Shown here piece after piece: positions 25,447 through 33,948 of a DNA stretch of 56,676 nt. Numbering within the stretch: the first letter of the stretch is position 1; each line of letters begins with the position of its first letter. Made by a program: the position numbers and the translations under genes. The notes under the pieces are model-generated. The model did no database searches, was not told the origin of the DNA, and was given only the letters and a program-made list of their open reading frames with translations. The DNA is from Cellulosimicrobium sp. Marseille-Q4280 (lineage in GTDB: Bacteria > Actinomycetota > Actinomycetes > Actinomycetales > Cellulomonadaceae), in contig NZ_CALPBY010000010.1 of assembly GCF_943181405.1 (NCBI RefSeq), positions 1 to 56,676 on the forward strand, in the 5' to 3' direction.

Positions 25447-26900
25447 GGCAGCGCGACCAGGTCGGCTGCGGGGTGCTCCAGCGCGCCCAGCGCCTCGCTC
25501 AGCGCGCCGCGCGCGGGCTTGCCCGACGGCGTGCGGGGCAGTGCAGGCGTCCCGTACCAGCGCCGTGGGCGCTGGCTCGGCGCGAGCGCCGACCGGGCGA
25601 CGCGCTCGAGGTGCGCGCGCAGGCCCGGCCGTGCGTCGCACTCCACGACGGCGGTGACGACCGCCCCGAGCCGGCGGTGCGGTGTCCCGAGCACGACGAC
25701 GTCGCGCACTCCCGGCACGGCCCGCAGCACGACCTCGACGTCCTCGGGGACGACGGTCGCCCCACCGGTGAGGATCGCGCCGTCCCCGCGGCCGCGCAGG
25801 ACGAGGCGGTCGTCCGGCAGAGGCTCGGCGAGCGGGTCGGCGAGGTCCCCGACCGTCGACCAGCCGTCCTCGCGGCGCAGCGGCCCGGTCGCGTGCGCGA
25901 GGTAGCCCCGGGCGACCCACGGCGAACGGACCCACACCTCGCCGACGCTCGCTCCGGGGAGCGGGCGCACGTCGAGCTCGACGCCCGGGAAGGCGCGCAG
26001 CCCGGTCCCGTCGGGGTCGTGGGCGACGAACGAGAGCTCGACCGCGCCGTAGTACGCCATGAGGTCGAGACCGTGGCGGGCGGCCCGCCCGCGCACGCCC
26101 GGCGGGAGGGACGCGCCCCCGACGACGACCTGCCGCAGGCGTGCGGGCGCGCCCGCGTCGAGCGCGTCGAGGATCTCCTCCAGCACGGACGGCACGAGGT
26201 GCACGACGTCGCAGCGGGCGAGCGCGGCGGTCATGGCCGCGGGTGTGCGCGCGAGGTAGGCGCACGCGCCGAGGGCGAGCGTGTGGACCGCCGCGAAGCA
26301 GTACAGCGACGACGCGAGCGGCCCGGGGACGAGGACCGTGTCCGTCGGGCGGGCGCCGGTCAGGCGCGTCACGTCGTCGAACGAGTCGACCCACGACGCG
26401 CGCGTCCGCACGACGGCGCGAGGCCGACCCGTGCTCCCCGAGGAGAACCCTGCCCACGCGAGGTCGTCGGGGCCCGGTCCCGGGGCGCTCGCGGCCGCCG
26501 CACCCCCCTGCGGTGCGGCACGCCCGCGAGCCCCCGTCGTCTCCTCGTCCCGCACGGTCCCGCGCGGGAGCGGGACCTCGACGAACGTGCGGGGTCGGAC
26601 CGCGCGCAGGACCTCGGCGCGGTGCGCGCGCGGCCAGGCCGGGTCGCACACGAGCGGTGTCGCGCCCGCCAGGTCGACCGCGAGGACGGCGGTCAGCAGG
26701 TCGACCGGGTCCGGCAGCGACACCGCCACGAGGTCGCCCGGCGCCGTCCCGGCGGCGCGCAGGAACGTCGCGCCGGCCCGCACGTCGGCGCCGAGCGCGG
26801 CGTACGTGCGCGAGCGGTCGGCGGTGCGCAGCGCGGGGCGGTCGCGGACGGCGGGGTCGACGGCGTGGCGCAGGACCTGGGGGGCGACGGGCACGGGCAC
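25443..26900 (-). CDS. AMP-dependent acyl-CoA synthetase/ligase
   Basis: Adenylate-forming enzyme of 485 residues, expected to activate a carboxylic acid as acyl-AMP and then a CoA thioester. Motifs: FSSGSTGRPRAVVRT (P-loop), YYGAVELS, GDLAD with the following GRGDGAILTGGATVVPEDVE hinge, and the C-terminal PRTPSGKPARG catalytic lysine. Start taken at the GTG 15 bp after bioY; a second in-frame GTG 6 bp later is equally possible and ribosome sites are weak. Its position between bioY and a thiolase suggests a fatty-acid or pimelate-like substrate linked to biotin. Confidence 0.88.
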   Translation of the reverse strand: MPVPVAPQVLRHAVDPAVRDRPALRTADRSRTYAALGADVRAGATFLRAAGTAPGDLVAVSLPDPVDLLTAVLAVDLAGATPLVCDPAWPRAHRAEVLRAVRPRTFVEVPLPRGTVRDEETTGARGRAAPQGGAAAASAPGPGPDDLAWAGFSSGSTGRPRAVVRTRASWVDSFDDVTRLTGARPTDTVLVPGPLASSLYCFAAVHTLALGACAYLARTPAAMTAALARCDVVHLVPSVLEEILDALDAGAPARLRQVVVGGASLPPGVRGRAARHGLDLMAYYGAVELSFVAHDPDGTGLRAFPGVELDVRPLPGASVGEVWVRSPWVARGYLAHATGPLRREDGWSTVGDLADPLAEPLPDDRLVLRGRGDGAILTGGATVVPEDVEVVLRAVPGVRDVVVLGTPHRRLGAVVTAVVECDARPGLRAHLERVARSALAPSQRPRRWYGTPALPRTPSGKPARGALSEALGALEHPAADLVALP

Positions 26901-26914
26901 ACTCTCGCAGGTCG

Positions 26915-27601
26915 TCAGCGCCGCGCGGTCCGGGCCGCCGGGTAGGCGCGCAGCACGCCGACGGTCACGGCGGCGGCTGCGCCCGCCTTGAGCACGTCCC
27001 CCGGCAGGAACACGAGGGAGAGCTGCACCGTCGTGGCGAGGGGCACGCCGGTGAGCAGCGCCTGGACCGGGATCCCGAACCCGTAGACGACCGCGACACC
27101 GCCCACGAGGCACGCGCCCAGGACGGGCCAGAAGGTCGGCCGTCGGAGCCTGTCCACGAGGAGGCCGACGGTCAGGGCCCCTGCGAGGAAGCCCACGAGG
27201 TAGCCCGCGGAGGGACCGACGAAGACGGCGATCCCGCCGCGACCGCCCGCCAGCAGCGGGAGGCCGGCCGCGACGAGCGCGAGGAACGTCGCGACGGAGA
27301 GCGTGCCGAGCCGGGCGCCGAGCACCGCGCCCGCGAGCATGACGCCGAGCGTCTGGAGCGTGACGGGGACGGCGTTGCCGAGCAGCGCGACCGACCCGGG
27401 CACACCGAGCGCGGCGATCAGCGCGGCGAACGTCGCGACGCGAGCCGCGTCGCCCGCGGTGAGGGTGAGGAGGTGCCCCCGTCGCGCGGCGACGTCGCCG
27501 GTCGGCGCGTCGGCGACGTGACCGGGGGCGGCGGACGGGGTGGTGGCGAGGGTCGGGTGTGCGGCGCGGGCCGTCGTCGGCTCAGGTGTCGCGTCGGTCA
27601 C
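26915..27601 (-). CDS. bioY: Biotin transporter S-component BioY
   Basis: A 228-residue membrane protein with six helices after a disordered 38-residue N-terminus. BioY features include PVTLQTLGVMLAGAVLG, the GGRGGIAVFVGPSAGYLVGFLAGA block with the substrate-binding GPSAGYL, and a C-terminal VFLPGDVLKA segment. It binds biotin in the membrane and works with bioM and bioN at the far end of this operon. GTG start with an AGGAG site. First gene of the operon; no TANNNT promoter is obvious, but a pair of inverted palindromic sites lies 114-177 bp upstream. Confidence 0.93.
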   Translation of the reverse strand: MTDATPEPTTARAAHPTLATTPSAAPGHVADAPTGDVAARRGHLLTLTAGDAARVATFAALIAALGVPGSVALLGNAVPVTLQTLGVMLAGAVLGARLGTLSVATFLALVAAGLPLLAGGRGGIAVFVGPSAGYLVGFLAGALTVGLLVDRLRRPTFWPVLGACLVGGVAVVYGFGIPVQALLTGVPLATTVQLSLVFLPGDVLKAGAAAAVTVGVLRAYPAARTARR

Positions 27602-27714
27602 GGGTGCTCCTGTCGTGGTCGGGCAGGTCACCACAACTCTCGCGGGCGAGCCGGCTCGAGGCCGACGGGGCGACGGACGACGCCGGGACGCCGTCGTGCA
27701 CGGAACCCACAACG

Positions 27715-27778
27715 CGTTGGAGGATCCCTCCAGAACCGTGCCCACGAGGGGCGGCGGTCCGGGAGGAATCCTCCAACG
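27715..27778. promoter_or_regulatory. Inverted pair of near-identical palindromic sites upstream of bioY
   Basis: CGTTGGAGGAT (27715-27725) and its exact inverse (27768-27778). Reading inward from each end, the next bases also agree: CCTCC, then G, then ACCG, so 21 of 24 positions match between the two oppositely oriented sites. Each site is itself palindromic (TGGAGGATCCCTCCA; GGAGGAATCCTCC). Could be a double operator for the biotin operon or a paired repeat. Confidence 0.6.
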
Positions 27779-27785
27779 GGTGCGC

Positions 27786-27833
27786 GGGGTGGGCTCCACC
27801 CCGGGTGCGCCGGGCGCCCGACCGGACGCCCGG
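27786..27833 (-). terminator. Double terminator after the signalling operon
   Basis: Two hairpins directly after the FHA gene stop: CCGGGCG/CGCCCGG (27810-27833, 10-nt loop) and GGGGTGG/CCACCCC (27786-27802, 3-nt loop). Confidence 0.6.
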
Positions 27834-28742
27834 TCAGGCCTCGCCCGGGAGCGCCTTGCGGACGACGAGCCGGGTCCACGCGCCGAGGTAGACCCGGTCG
27901 CCGTCGCCGAGCTCGCGACGCTGTCCGGCCGGGATCGGGTCCGTGGGCAGCGCCTCGCCCGCGGGGCTCACGTACGTCCCGTTCGACGACTGCAGGTCCT
28001 CGACCCACCAGCGCTGACCGTCGGTGCTGAGCTGGCAGTGCCGCCGGGAGACCCCCGTGTCGGTACCGCAGTCGACCTGCGGGTGGATGCCCCGCGAGAC
28101 CGACGGACGGCCCACGAGGACGCTGCGCTCGCGCAGCACGACGAGGCCGGGCAGCCCGGCCGACGGCATGGGGTCCTCAGGCTTCTGAGCCGTGTACCAG
28201 TCGGGGTCGATCCAGATCTCGACGACCCACTGGTCGGGTCCCGGCACGGACGGGGTCGGCAGGTGGCTGCTCGACGACCCGGGCGACGTCGGTGCACCGG
28301 CTGCGGCCTCGGGCGCCCCGGTCTCCCCGGCGACGGGCAGGGGCGAGCCCGCGGGCGTCTCGGGGGCGGGCACGGCGGCCGAGTGCGCCGGGTCCGCCGT
28401 CGGTGGCGCGCTCGGGACGGGCGAGCCCGACGCCGGCCGTGCGGGCGTGCCCGGTGCCGGCGGGTCGAGCGAGAGCGCCGACGGCGGCTCCACCGGGTCC
28501 GGGAGCGCCCCCGTGGTGAAGTCGTACCCGCAGTTCTCGCAGAAGAGCGCGCCCGCGGCGGCGGGGAAGTCGCAGTTCGGGCACGTCGTCGCGGGGGTGG
28601 ACGCCGAGGCGGCGGGTGTCGGGTCGGCGCTCGCCGACGGGGCGGCCGGGGCCGCGGCCGACGCCGCGATCGGCTCCCCGCACACGTCGCAGTAGTCCGT
28701 CGACTCCGACGGGTGCCCGTTCGGGCACACGACCGCGCTCAC
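27834..28742 (-). CDS. Zinc-ribbon and FHA domain protein
   Basis: A 302-residue cytoplasmic protein. The N-terminus has two zinc-ribbon-like pairs (CPNGHPSES..YCDVCG and CPNCDFPAAAGALFCENCG), then about 100 residues of Pro/Ala/Ser linker, then a C-terminal FHA domain with LVGRPSVSRG, GVSRRHCQL and LQSSNGTYV, the residues that bind phosphothreonine. Last gene of the locus; GTGA overlap with the vWA gene. It differs from GarA/OdhI, the known PknG substrates, which are about 150 residues with an N-terminal ETTS motif; no ETTS is seen. Likely reader of a phosphorylated partner in the same locus. Confidence 0.9.
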   Translation of the reverse strand: MSAVVCPNGHPSESTDYCDVCGEPIAASAAAPAAPSASADPTPAASASTPATTCPNCDFPAAAGALFCENCGYDFTTGALPDPVEPPSALSLDPPAPGTPARPASGSPVPSAPPTADPAHSAAVPAPETPAGSPLPVAGETGAPEAAAGAPTSPGSSSSHLPTPSVPGPDQWVVEIWIDPDWYTAQKPEDPMPSAGLPGLVVLRERSVLVGRPSVSRGIHPQVDCGTDTGVSRRHCQLSTDGQRWWVEDLQSSNGTYVSPAGEALPTDPIPAGQRRELGDGDRVYLGAWTRLVVRKALPGEA

Positions 28743-30019
28743 CGGCGCACCCGCGTCGTCTTCGTCGAGGCGGTGTCGAGCGCCATCTCGTCGAGCGTGG
28801 AGGTGTTGCGCTTGAGCCGGACGGTGCCCTGCTCCTCGCTGTCGATGTCGACGACCTTGCGCAGGCGCGTCGTGGCCTCCGCGTTGCCCGTCTGCTGCGC
28901 GAGCTGGACCGCGCGGCCGAGCTTGACGGTGGCCGTCGCCTCGTCGCCCGACGCCTTCGCGGCGAGGCCCTCCTGGATCGCCGCGGCGAGCTCGGTCTGG
29001 CCCGTGTAGTGCGCGACCTCGGGGTTGATGCGCGTGGTGAGCGAGTCGTCGTCGGACCACTTCGCCTTGACCAGCCCGGACGAGACGACCTCGCCGTTCA
29101 CCGCGAGCTGGACGCGCGCGGCGAGCTGCTCGGAGCCCACCGGCTTCGACGCGACGCGCACGGCCACGTGGTAGTCGCGCGACTCGTCGCCCCAGGACCC
29201 CGTGGGGTACGCGCCGGTGAGCGGGTTGACGTCGCTGCGCCGGGTCGTCAGGTCCTCGACCGTCGGCGCGACCTGGCGCACGAACAGCACCTGGGCTCCC
29301 TGCGGCGCCCACACCCGCAGGTCCGCGGACGCGACGCCGCGAGCCATCGACGCCCGCATGAGTGCCTCGAAGTCGGCCGCGATCTCGCTGGGATCCGCGA
29401 TGAGGTCGACCGTGCCGAGCAGCGCGGTCGCGATCTCGCGCAGCTCGTCGACCTGCCAGCGCGAGCCGACGCCACGGGCGTCGCACTGGAAGTGCCCGGT
29501 CACGTCGCGCACGGCCGCGGAGAGGTTCGCGCGCGGCTCCGACTCGTTCTTGCCGTCCGTGAGGAGGATCGCGTGCCGCTGCGTCGCCTGCGGCACGGTC
29601 TCGAAGAGCTGGTCGGCGAGGCGCAGCCACGTGCTCATCGCGGTGCCGCCGCCCGGCGCCATCATCGAGATCGCGCGCTTCGCCTCGGCGCGCGCGCCGG
29701 GTTCCATCTGGACCATCGCGACGCGCGCGTTCGGGTAGGGGAACGCGCGGTGGGCGACGTGGCTGCCGCCGACGATCGCGAACCACGTGCCGTCGAGGAC
29801 CTGGTCGACCGCGACCTGGGCCGCGTGCTTGGCCGCCTCGATGTTGCGCCCGGACATCGACCCGGACGTGTCGACCATGATGATCTCGGCCACCCCGCCG
29901 GCGGTGCCGCCCCCGGCCGTGCCCGCTCCCGAGCACGTCACGGTGACGATCGCGTGGACGTCGGTCGCGCCGTCGGACAGGAACTCGTTCTGGTAGACCT
30001 CGGCGGAGAACTCGGCCAT
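28739..30019 (-). CDS. vWA-domain protein
   Basis: A 426-residue protein with a von Willebrand factor A domain (about residues 44-230) carrying a complete MIDAS: DTSGSMS (50-56), the GGGTAMSTW threonine and the LLTDGKNE acidic residue. The C-terminal part is beta-rich, then helical. No signal peptide, so it is cytoplasmic. vWA proteins paired with PP2C phosphatases and kinases are known from TerY-type stress systems; here it follows the PP2C gene by 162 bp and overlaps the FHA gene. ATG with AAGGAG. Confidence 0.92.
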   Translation of the reverse strand: MAEFSAEVYQNEFLSDGATDVHAIVTVTCSGAGTAGGGTAGGVAEIIMVDTSGSMSGRNIEAAKHAAQVAVDQVLDGTWFAIVGGSHVAHRAFPYPNARVAMVQMEPGARAEAKRAISMMAPGGGTAMSTWLRLADQLFETVPQATQRHAILLTDGKNESEPRANLSAAVRDVTGHFQCDARGVGSRWQVDELREIATALLGTVDLIADPSEIAADFEALMRASMARGVASADLRVWAPQGAQVLFVRQVAPTVEDLTTRRSDVNPLTGAYPTGSWGDESRDYHVAVRVASKPVGSEQLAARVQLAVNGEVVSSGLVKAKWSDDDSLTTRINPEVAHYTGQTELAAAIQEGLAAKASGDEATATVKLGRAVQLAQQTGNAEATTRLRKVVDIDSEEQGTVRLKRNTSTLDEMALDTASTKTTRVRR

Positions 30020-30181
30020 GGGGGCTCCTTCGGTGATGCGGTGTTCGGGCAGGCTATCGGGTCGGTCCGGGCGGGTTCGAGCGGAACGCTCGAGGGGGCG
30101 GGTGGGGCGGCTTCGCCTCGGCCGGTCGGACGGCGGGTTCGGCGTCCGTCGGCGGTCGGTGGCCGCTGGTCGACGGCCGGG

Positions 30182-31579
30182 TCAGGCGGCTGCTCCTGCG
30201 CCGAACCGGGCGAGCGTGACCGTGATGTTGTCCCGGCCGCCCTGCGCGTTCGCCCAGCGGACGAGGGCCGCGGCGAGCGCCTCGGGGTCGGAGCCGTCCG
30301 AGCCCTCGGTGGCGTGGACGAGGCCCGCGAGGTCGCCCGCGGCGGAGCAGTAGTTCCACAGCCCGTCCGAGCACACGAGGACCCAGCCCGGGCGGTCGGG
30401 GATCGTGGCCGCCGTCCGGGCGGTGGGGTCGGGCGCGTCGTGGCCAAGCCAGCGCGTGATCGCGTGCGCCTGCGGCGACGTCTCCGCCTGGGCCCGCGGG
30501 ATGCCCTGGGCGATCATCTCCTGCGCCCACGAGTCGTCGACGCTGAGCTGGTGCGCCTCGCCGGCGTCCGGCAGCCAGTACGCGCGCGAGTCGCCGACCC
30601 AGCCCGTGACGACCAGCGGACCGTCGACGACCGCGGCGACGAACGTGCACGACGGCGGGTTCTCCCGGTCCGCCGTGCCCGGTACCGCGGCGAGGACCGC
30701 CTCGTTCGCGGCGCGCGCCGCGTCGCCCAGCAGGACGGACCAGGCGCTGAGCCGCGCCGTCGTCTCGCCCTGCACGGGAGCGTCGCCGGCGGGGCCGCCC
30801 GCGGCGAGGGTGTCACGCGCGGCGCGCGCGGCGGCGAGGCTCGCGACGTCGGAGTCGGGTGCGCTGGACACGCCGTCGCACACGACGAGCGCGGCGAAGG
30901 GCCGGTCGGTCAGGCCATGTCCGGCCGTGCCCTCTCCCGCCGTGCCTTCCGGTGCGCTCGCGGTACCCGGCACGCGTGCGGTACCGGGCCCGCCGACGGG
31001 CGCCGGCCCGCTCGCGGCGAGCGCCATGGCGTCCTCGTTGCGGACGTGCCGCACGCCGCGGTCGCAGACGCCCGCGACCCAGGCGGCCGGTCGCTCGGCC
31101 CAGTGGTCGCGCTCGGTCGCCGCGGGCTCGCCGCACTGGGCGCAGTAGCCGTCGTCCGCGATCGTGCCGCCGCAGCGCACGCACGGCCGTGCGCCGTCGG
31201 CGCGGCCACCACCGTCCGGGTCGTCGGCCTCCGTCGCCGTGCCGGGGTGGGCGGCCGAGGCCGCAGCGTCCTGGTCCGCCTCGTCCGCGCCGTCAGTGCC
31301 GTCAGTGCCGTCAGCGCCGTGAGCGCCGGTGGTCGCCGGCTCGGGCGGGAACGACGCGAGCGGGGTGCCGCAGGCCTCGCAGAACCTCGCGCCGGGGTGC
31401 GAGGGCTCGCCGCACGCCGGGCAGGCGAGGAGCGCGCTCGTGGCCTCGCCGTCCACCTCCGCCGGGTCCGTCGCCTCCGTGGCGGTCGCGCTCGGAGACG
31501 TCGCACCGGTGCTCTCGTCCGGGGCGGTCGCGTCGGGACCCGGCGACACGGGATCGGTCGCGCCGGTCGGGGCGCTCAT
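30182..31579 (-). CDS. PP2C-family protein phosphatase with zinc ribbons
   Basis: A 465-residue Ser/Thr phosphatase. The N-terminal 170 residues hold two zinc ribbons (CPACGEPSH..FCEACG; CVRCGGTIADDGYCAQCG) separated by an acidic linker with 9-bp DNA repeats encoding TDG. The PP2C domain is complete: RNEDA, VVCDGVSSAPDSD, GWVGDSRAYW, LVCSDGLWNY and GGRDNITVTL supply the metal-binding aspartates. The ATG overlaps the kinase stop, so kinase and phosphatase are made together. Likely reverses phosphorylation by that kinase. The 30020-30181 gap to the vWA gene shows nothing notable. Confidence 0.93.
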   Translation of the reverse strand: MSAPTGATDPVSPGPDATAPDESTGATSPSATATEATDPAEVDGEATSALLACPACGEPSHPGARFCEACGTPLASFPPEPATTGAHGADGTDGTDGADEADQDAAASAAHPGTATEADDPDGGGRADGARPCVRCGGTIADDGYCAQCGEPAATERDHWAERPAAWVAGVCDRGVRHVRNEDAMALAASGPAPVGGPGTARVPGTASAPEGTAGEGTAGHGLTDRPFAALVVCDGVSSAPDSDVASLAAARAARDTLAAGGPAGDAPVQGETTARLSAWSVLLGDAARAANEAVLAAVPGTADRENPPSCTFVAAVVDGPLVVTGWVGDSRAYWLPDAGEAHQLSVDDSWAQEMIAQGIPRAQAETSPQAHAITRWLGHDAPDPTARTAATIPDRPGWVLVCSDGLWNYCSAAGDLAGLVHATEGSDGSDPEALAAALVRWANAQGGRDNITVTLARFGAGAAA

Positions 31580-33948
31580 CGCACGGTCCAGCGGCGGACC
31601 TCGTTCGCCCGGTCGACGAGCGTGATGCGCTCGTCGCGCGAGTCCGTGAGCGACGCGAGGTCGCGGTACGCGCCCTCGAGGGCGTCGCGCAGCGCGGGCT
31701 CGTCCGCCGGGACACCGGCGATCCGCGTCGTGGGGGACGGGCCGGACTCGGTCACGGTGTCGAGCGCCGAGCGCAGGACCCCCACCGAGAGCTCGGCGCG
31801 CTCGCGCGGCGCGATGGTCACCGCGCCGACGCTCGCGAGCGCGTCGGCGAGCGCCGCCAGCCCTCGGCCGGAGTCGGCGAGGAGATGGGCGCGCAGCACG
31901 CGTGACTCGACGTACGAGCTGCGCGTGGGCGTGACGAGGTCGAGCGCGTGCAGGGCGCCGTCGAGGTCGCCCCGCTCGCGGCGGATCCGGGTGAGGCCGA
32001 AGGCGGCCGGCGCCGTGTAGTTCGCGTCCGACCGGGCGCAGATCACGTAGAGCGACTCGGCGATGTCGGGCTCTCCGCTCAGCTCGCAGGCCGTCGCGAG
32101 CGCGAGCTTGGGCGCGAGCTCGCCCGGCACCTGGCCGTAGACGGCGTTGAACGACGCCCGCGCCGCGACGGAGTCGCCGCGCGCGAGCTCGTCGAGGCCG
32201 CCGAGCCACGCGGCGCGCCACTCCCACGGGTCCTCCGCGAGGATCTCGGCGATCGTCGCCTGCACGACGTCGCGCCGTCCTGCCTCGATCGCGGCACGGG
32301 TCCGGGCGAGACGCACCTCGACGGTGTCCTCCGGGGCGTCGGCGAGCGCCGCGAGCCGTGCGTCGGGGTCCGCGATGTTGACCCCGGCGAGCCAGCTCGC
32401 CATGGGGTCGTGCTCGTCGGCACGCAGCACGGGCAGCTCGTCCCAGTCGAGCGGGCGCTCCGCGACGTCGGAGACGGGTGCCTCGAACAGGACGGACGCG
32501 GCCGAGTGGAGGGCCGCGGTGCCGGGACCCCGGTCGGTCGCGACGACCTCGCGCAGGACGCCGACGAGCTGGGCCCTCATCTCGTCGACGGTGGCGAAGC
32601 GGTCGGACGGGTCGAGCGCGCACGCCTTGGCGAGCAGGCGGTAGAACGAGTCGTACGCCTGGAAGACCGGCGTCTCGGCGACCGGCGGGAGGGACGCGAC
32701 GTACGTCGTGGTGTTCCCCCGGAAGTCGAGCACGAGCGTCGCGAGCGAGCGGCCGATCGTGTAGATGTCCGACGCGACGGACGGGCCGACCTCCGCGACC
32801 TCGGGCGCCTGGTAGCCGACGGTGCCGAAGATCGCGGACTGGAGGTCGTCGAGACGCCGCACGCCGCCGAGGTCGATGAGCTTGACCCCGTCGCCCTGCT
32901 GGATGACGTTCTCGGGCTTGAAGTCGCAGAAGATCAGGTCGTGGTCGTGCAGGTAGGCGAACGCGGGGAGGACCTCGAGGACGTAGGCGAGCGCCTGGTC
33001 GACGGGCAGCGGGTCGATCGCACCGCCGTTCGCGTCGCGCCGGTCCTGGAGGATGTCCTTGAGGGACTTGCCGCCGACGTACTCCATGACGGTGTAGCCC
33101 GCGCCGTCGTGCATGGCGAAGTTGTAGATCTCGACGATGAGCGGGTGCTCGACCTCGGCGAGGAACTGGCGCTCGGAGATCGCCGCGGCGTAGGCGTCCG
33201 GGTCGCCCGAGTTGAGCAGGCCCTTGAGCACGACCCACCGGCCGGACACGTTCTGGTCGCGCGCGAGGTAGATCCAGCCGAGGCCGCCGTGCGCGAGGCA
33301 GCCGACGACCTCGTACTGACCGCCCACGACGTCACCGGGGGACAGCTGCGGCGAGAAGTCGAACCGGTTGCCGCAGTGCGGGCAGAACCCGGAGGTGCGT
33401 CCGGGCTGACCGTCGCGACCGCGGCCGACCTTCTCGCCGCACGTGGGGCAGAAGCGCTTGCGCTCGGCGACCTCGGGCACGGCCATGACGGCCTGCAGCG
33501 GATCCGTCACGGGTGCCGAGGGCACCGTGGTGAGGCCGGCGCCGAGACGGTGGCCGCGCAGGCGCGTCGAGGACGTGCCGACGCGACGGGTCGCCTTGGA
33601 CCCCGTGGCGGCGGTGCGGGCGGAACCGAGCGCTGCCGTCGCGAGGCGGCTCGAGCTCGTGCGTCCCGTGCGCGTGGAGCGCTCGGCGTCGGGGTCGGAC
33701 CCGCCGGGGGAGACCGCGCCGGTGCGCCCCTGGACGAAGCCCGTGCCGAGCATCGCCGACGGCGACGCGGCGGTCGCGGAACCCGCGCCCTGGGCCTGCC
33801 CGGTCGACGTGCCGGTCGAGGCGCCCGCGGTCGCGGACGTGCCGCCCGGGGTGCCGCCGGCCGGCGCCCCGCAGACGTTGCAGTAGCCGTCCTCGATGGT
33901 GCCCGGGCAGCCGGGCTCCGAGCACGGGACGGTCGTGGTGGTCGTCAC
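31576..33948 (-). CDS. pknG: PknG-type Ser/Thr protein kinase
   Basis: A soluble 790-residue kinase with the PknG layout: an N-terminal zinc ribbon (Cys9, 14, 23, 26), a Ser/Thr/Arg-rich segment, a rubredoxin-like site (Cys167, 170, 189, 192), the kinase domain (about 210-470) and a TPR-like helical C-terminus. Catalytic features: glycine loop AHGGLGW, VLK Lys242, CDFKPEN (Asp342, Lys344, Asn347), DLG in place of DFG (359-361) as in PknG, and GYQAPE. In Mycobacterium and Corynebacterium PknG phosphorylates GarA/OdhI to control 2-oxoglutarate dehydrogenase, driven by GlnH and GlnX. GTGA overlap with the upstream gene. Confidence 0.95.
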   Translation of the reverse strand: MTTTTTVPCSEPGCPGTIEDGYCNVCGAPAGGTPGGTSATAGASTGTSTGQAQGAGSATAASPSAMLGTGFVQGRTGAVSPGGSDPDAERSTRTGRTSSSRLATAALGSARTAATGSKATRRVGTSSTRLRGHRLGAGLTTVPSAPVTDPLQAVMAVPEVAERKRFCPTCGEKVGRGRDGQPGRTSGFCPHCGNRFDFSPQLSPGDVVGGQYEVVGCLAHGGLGWIYLARDQNVSGRWVVLKGLLNSGDPDAYAAAISERQFLAEVEHPLIVEIYNFAMHDGAGYTVMEYVGGKSLKDILQDRRDANGGAIDPLPVDQALAYVLEVLPAFAYLHDHDLIFCDFKPENVIQQGDGVKLIDLGGVRRLDDLQSAIFGTVGYQAPEVAEVGPSVASDIYTIGRSLATLVLDFRGNTTTYVASLPPVAETPVFQAYDSFYRLLAKACALDPSDRFATVDEMRAQLVGVLREVVATDRGPGTAALHSAASVLFEAPVSDVAERPLDWDELPVLRADEHDPMASWLAGVNIADPDARLAALADAPEDTVEVRLARTRAAIEAGRRDVVQATIAEILAEDPWEWRAAWLGGLDELARGDSVAARASFNAVYGQVPGELAPKLALATACELSGEPDIAESLYVICARSDANYTAPAAFGLTRIRRERGDLDGALHALDLVTPTRSSYVESRVLRAHLLADSGRGLAALADALASVGAVTIAPRERAELSVGVLRSALDTVTESGPSPTTRIAGVPADEPALRDALEGAYRDLASLTDSRDERITLVDRANEVRRWTVR

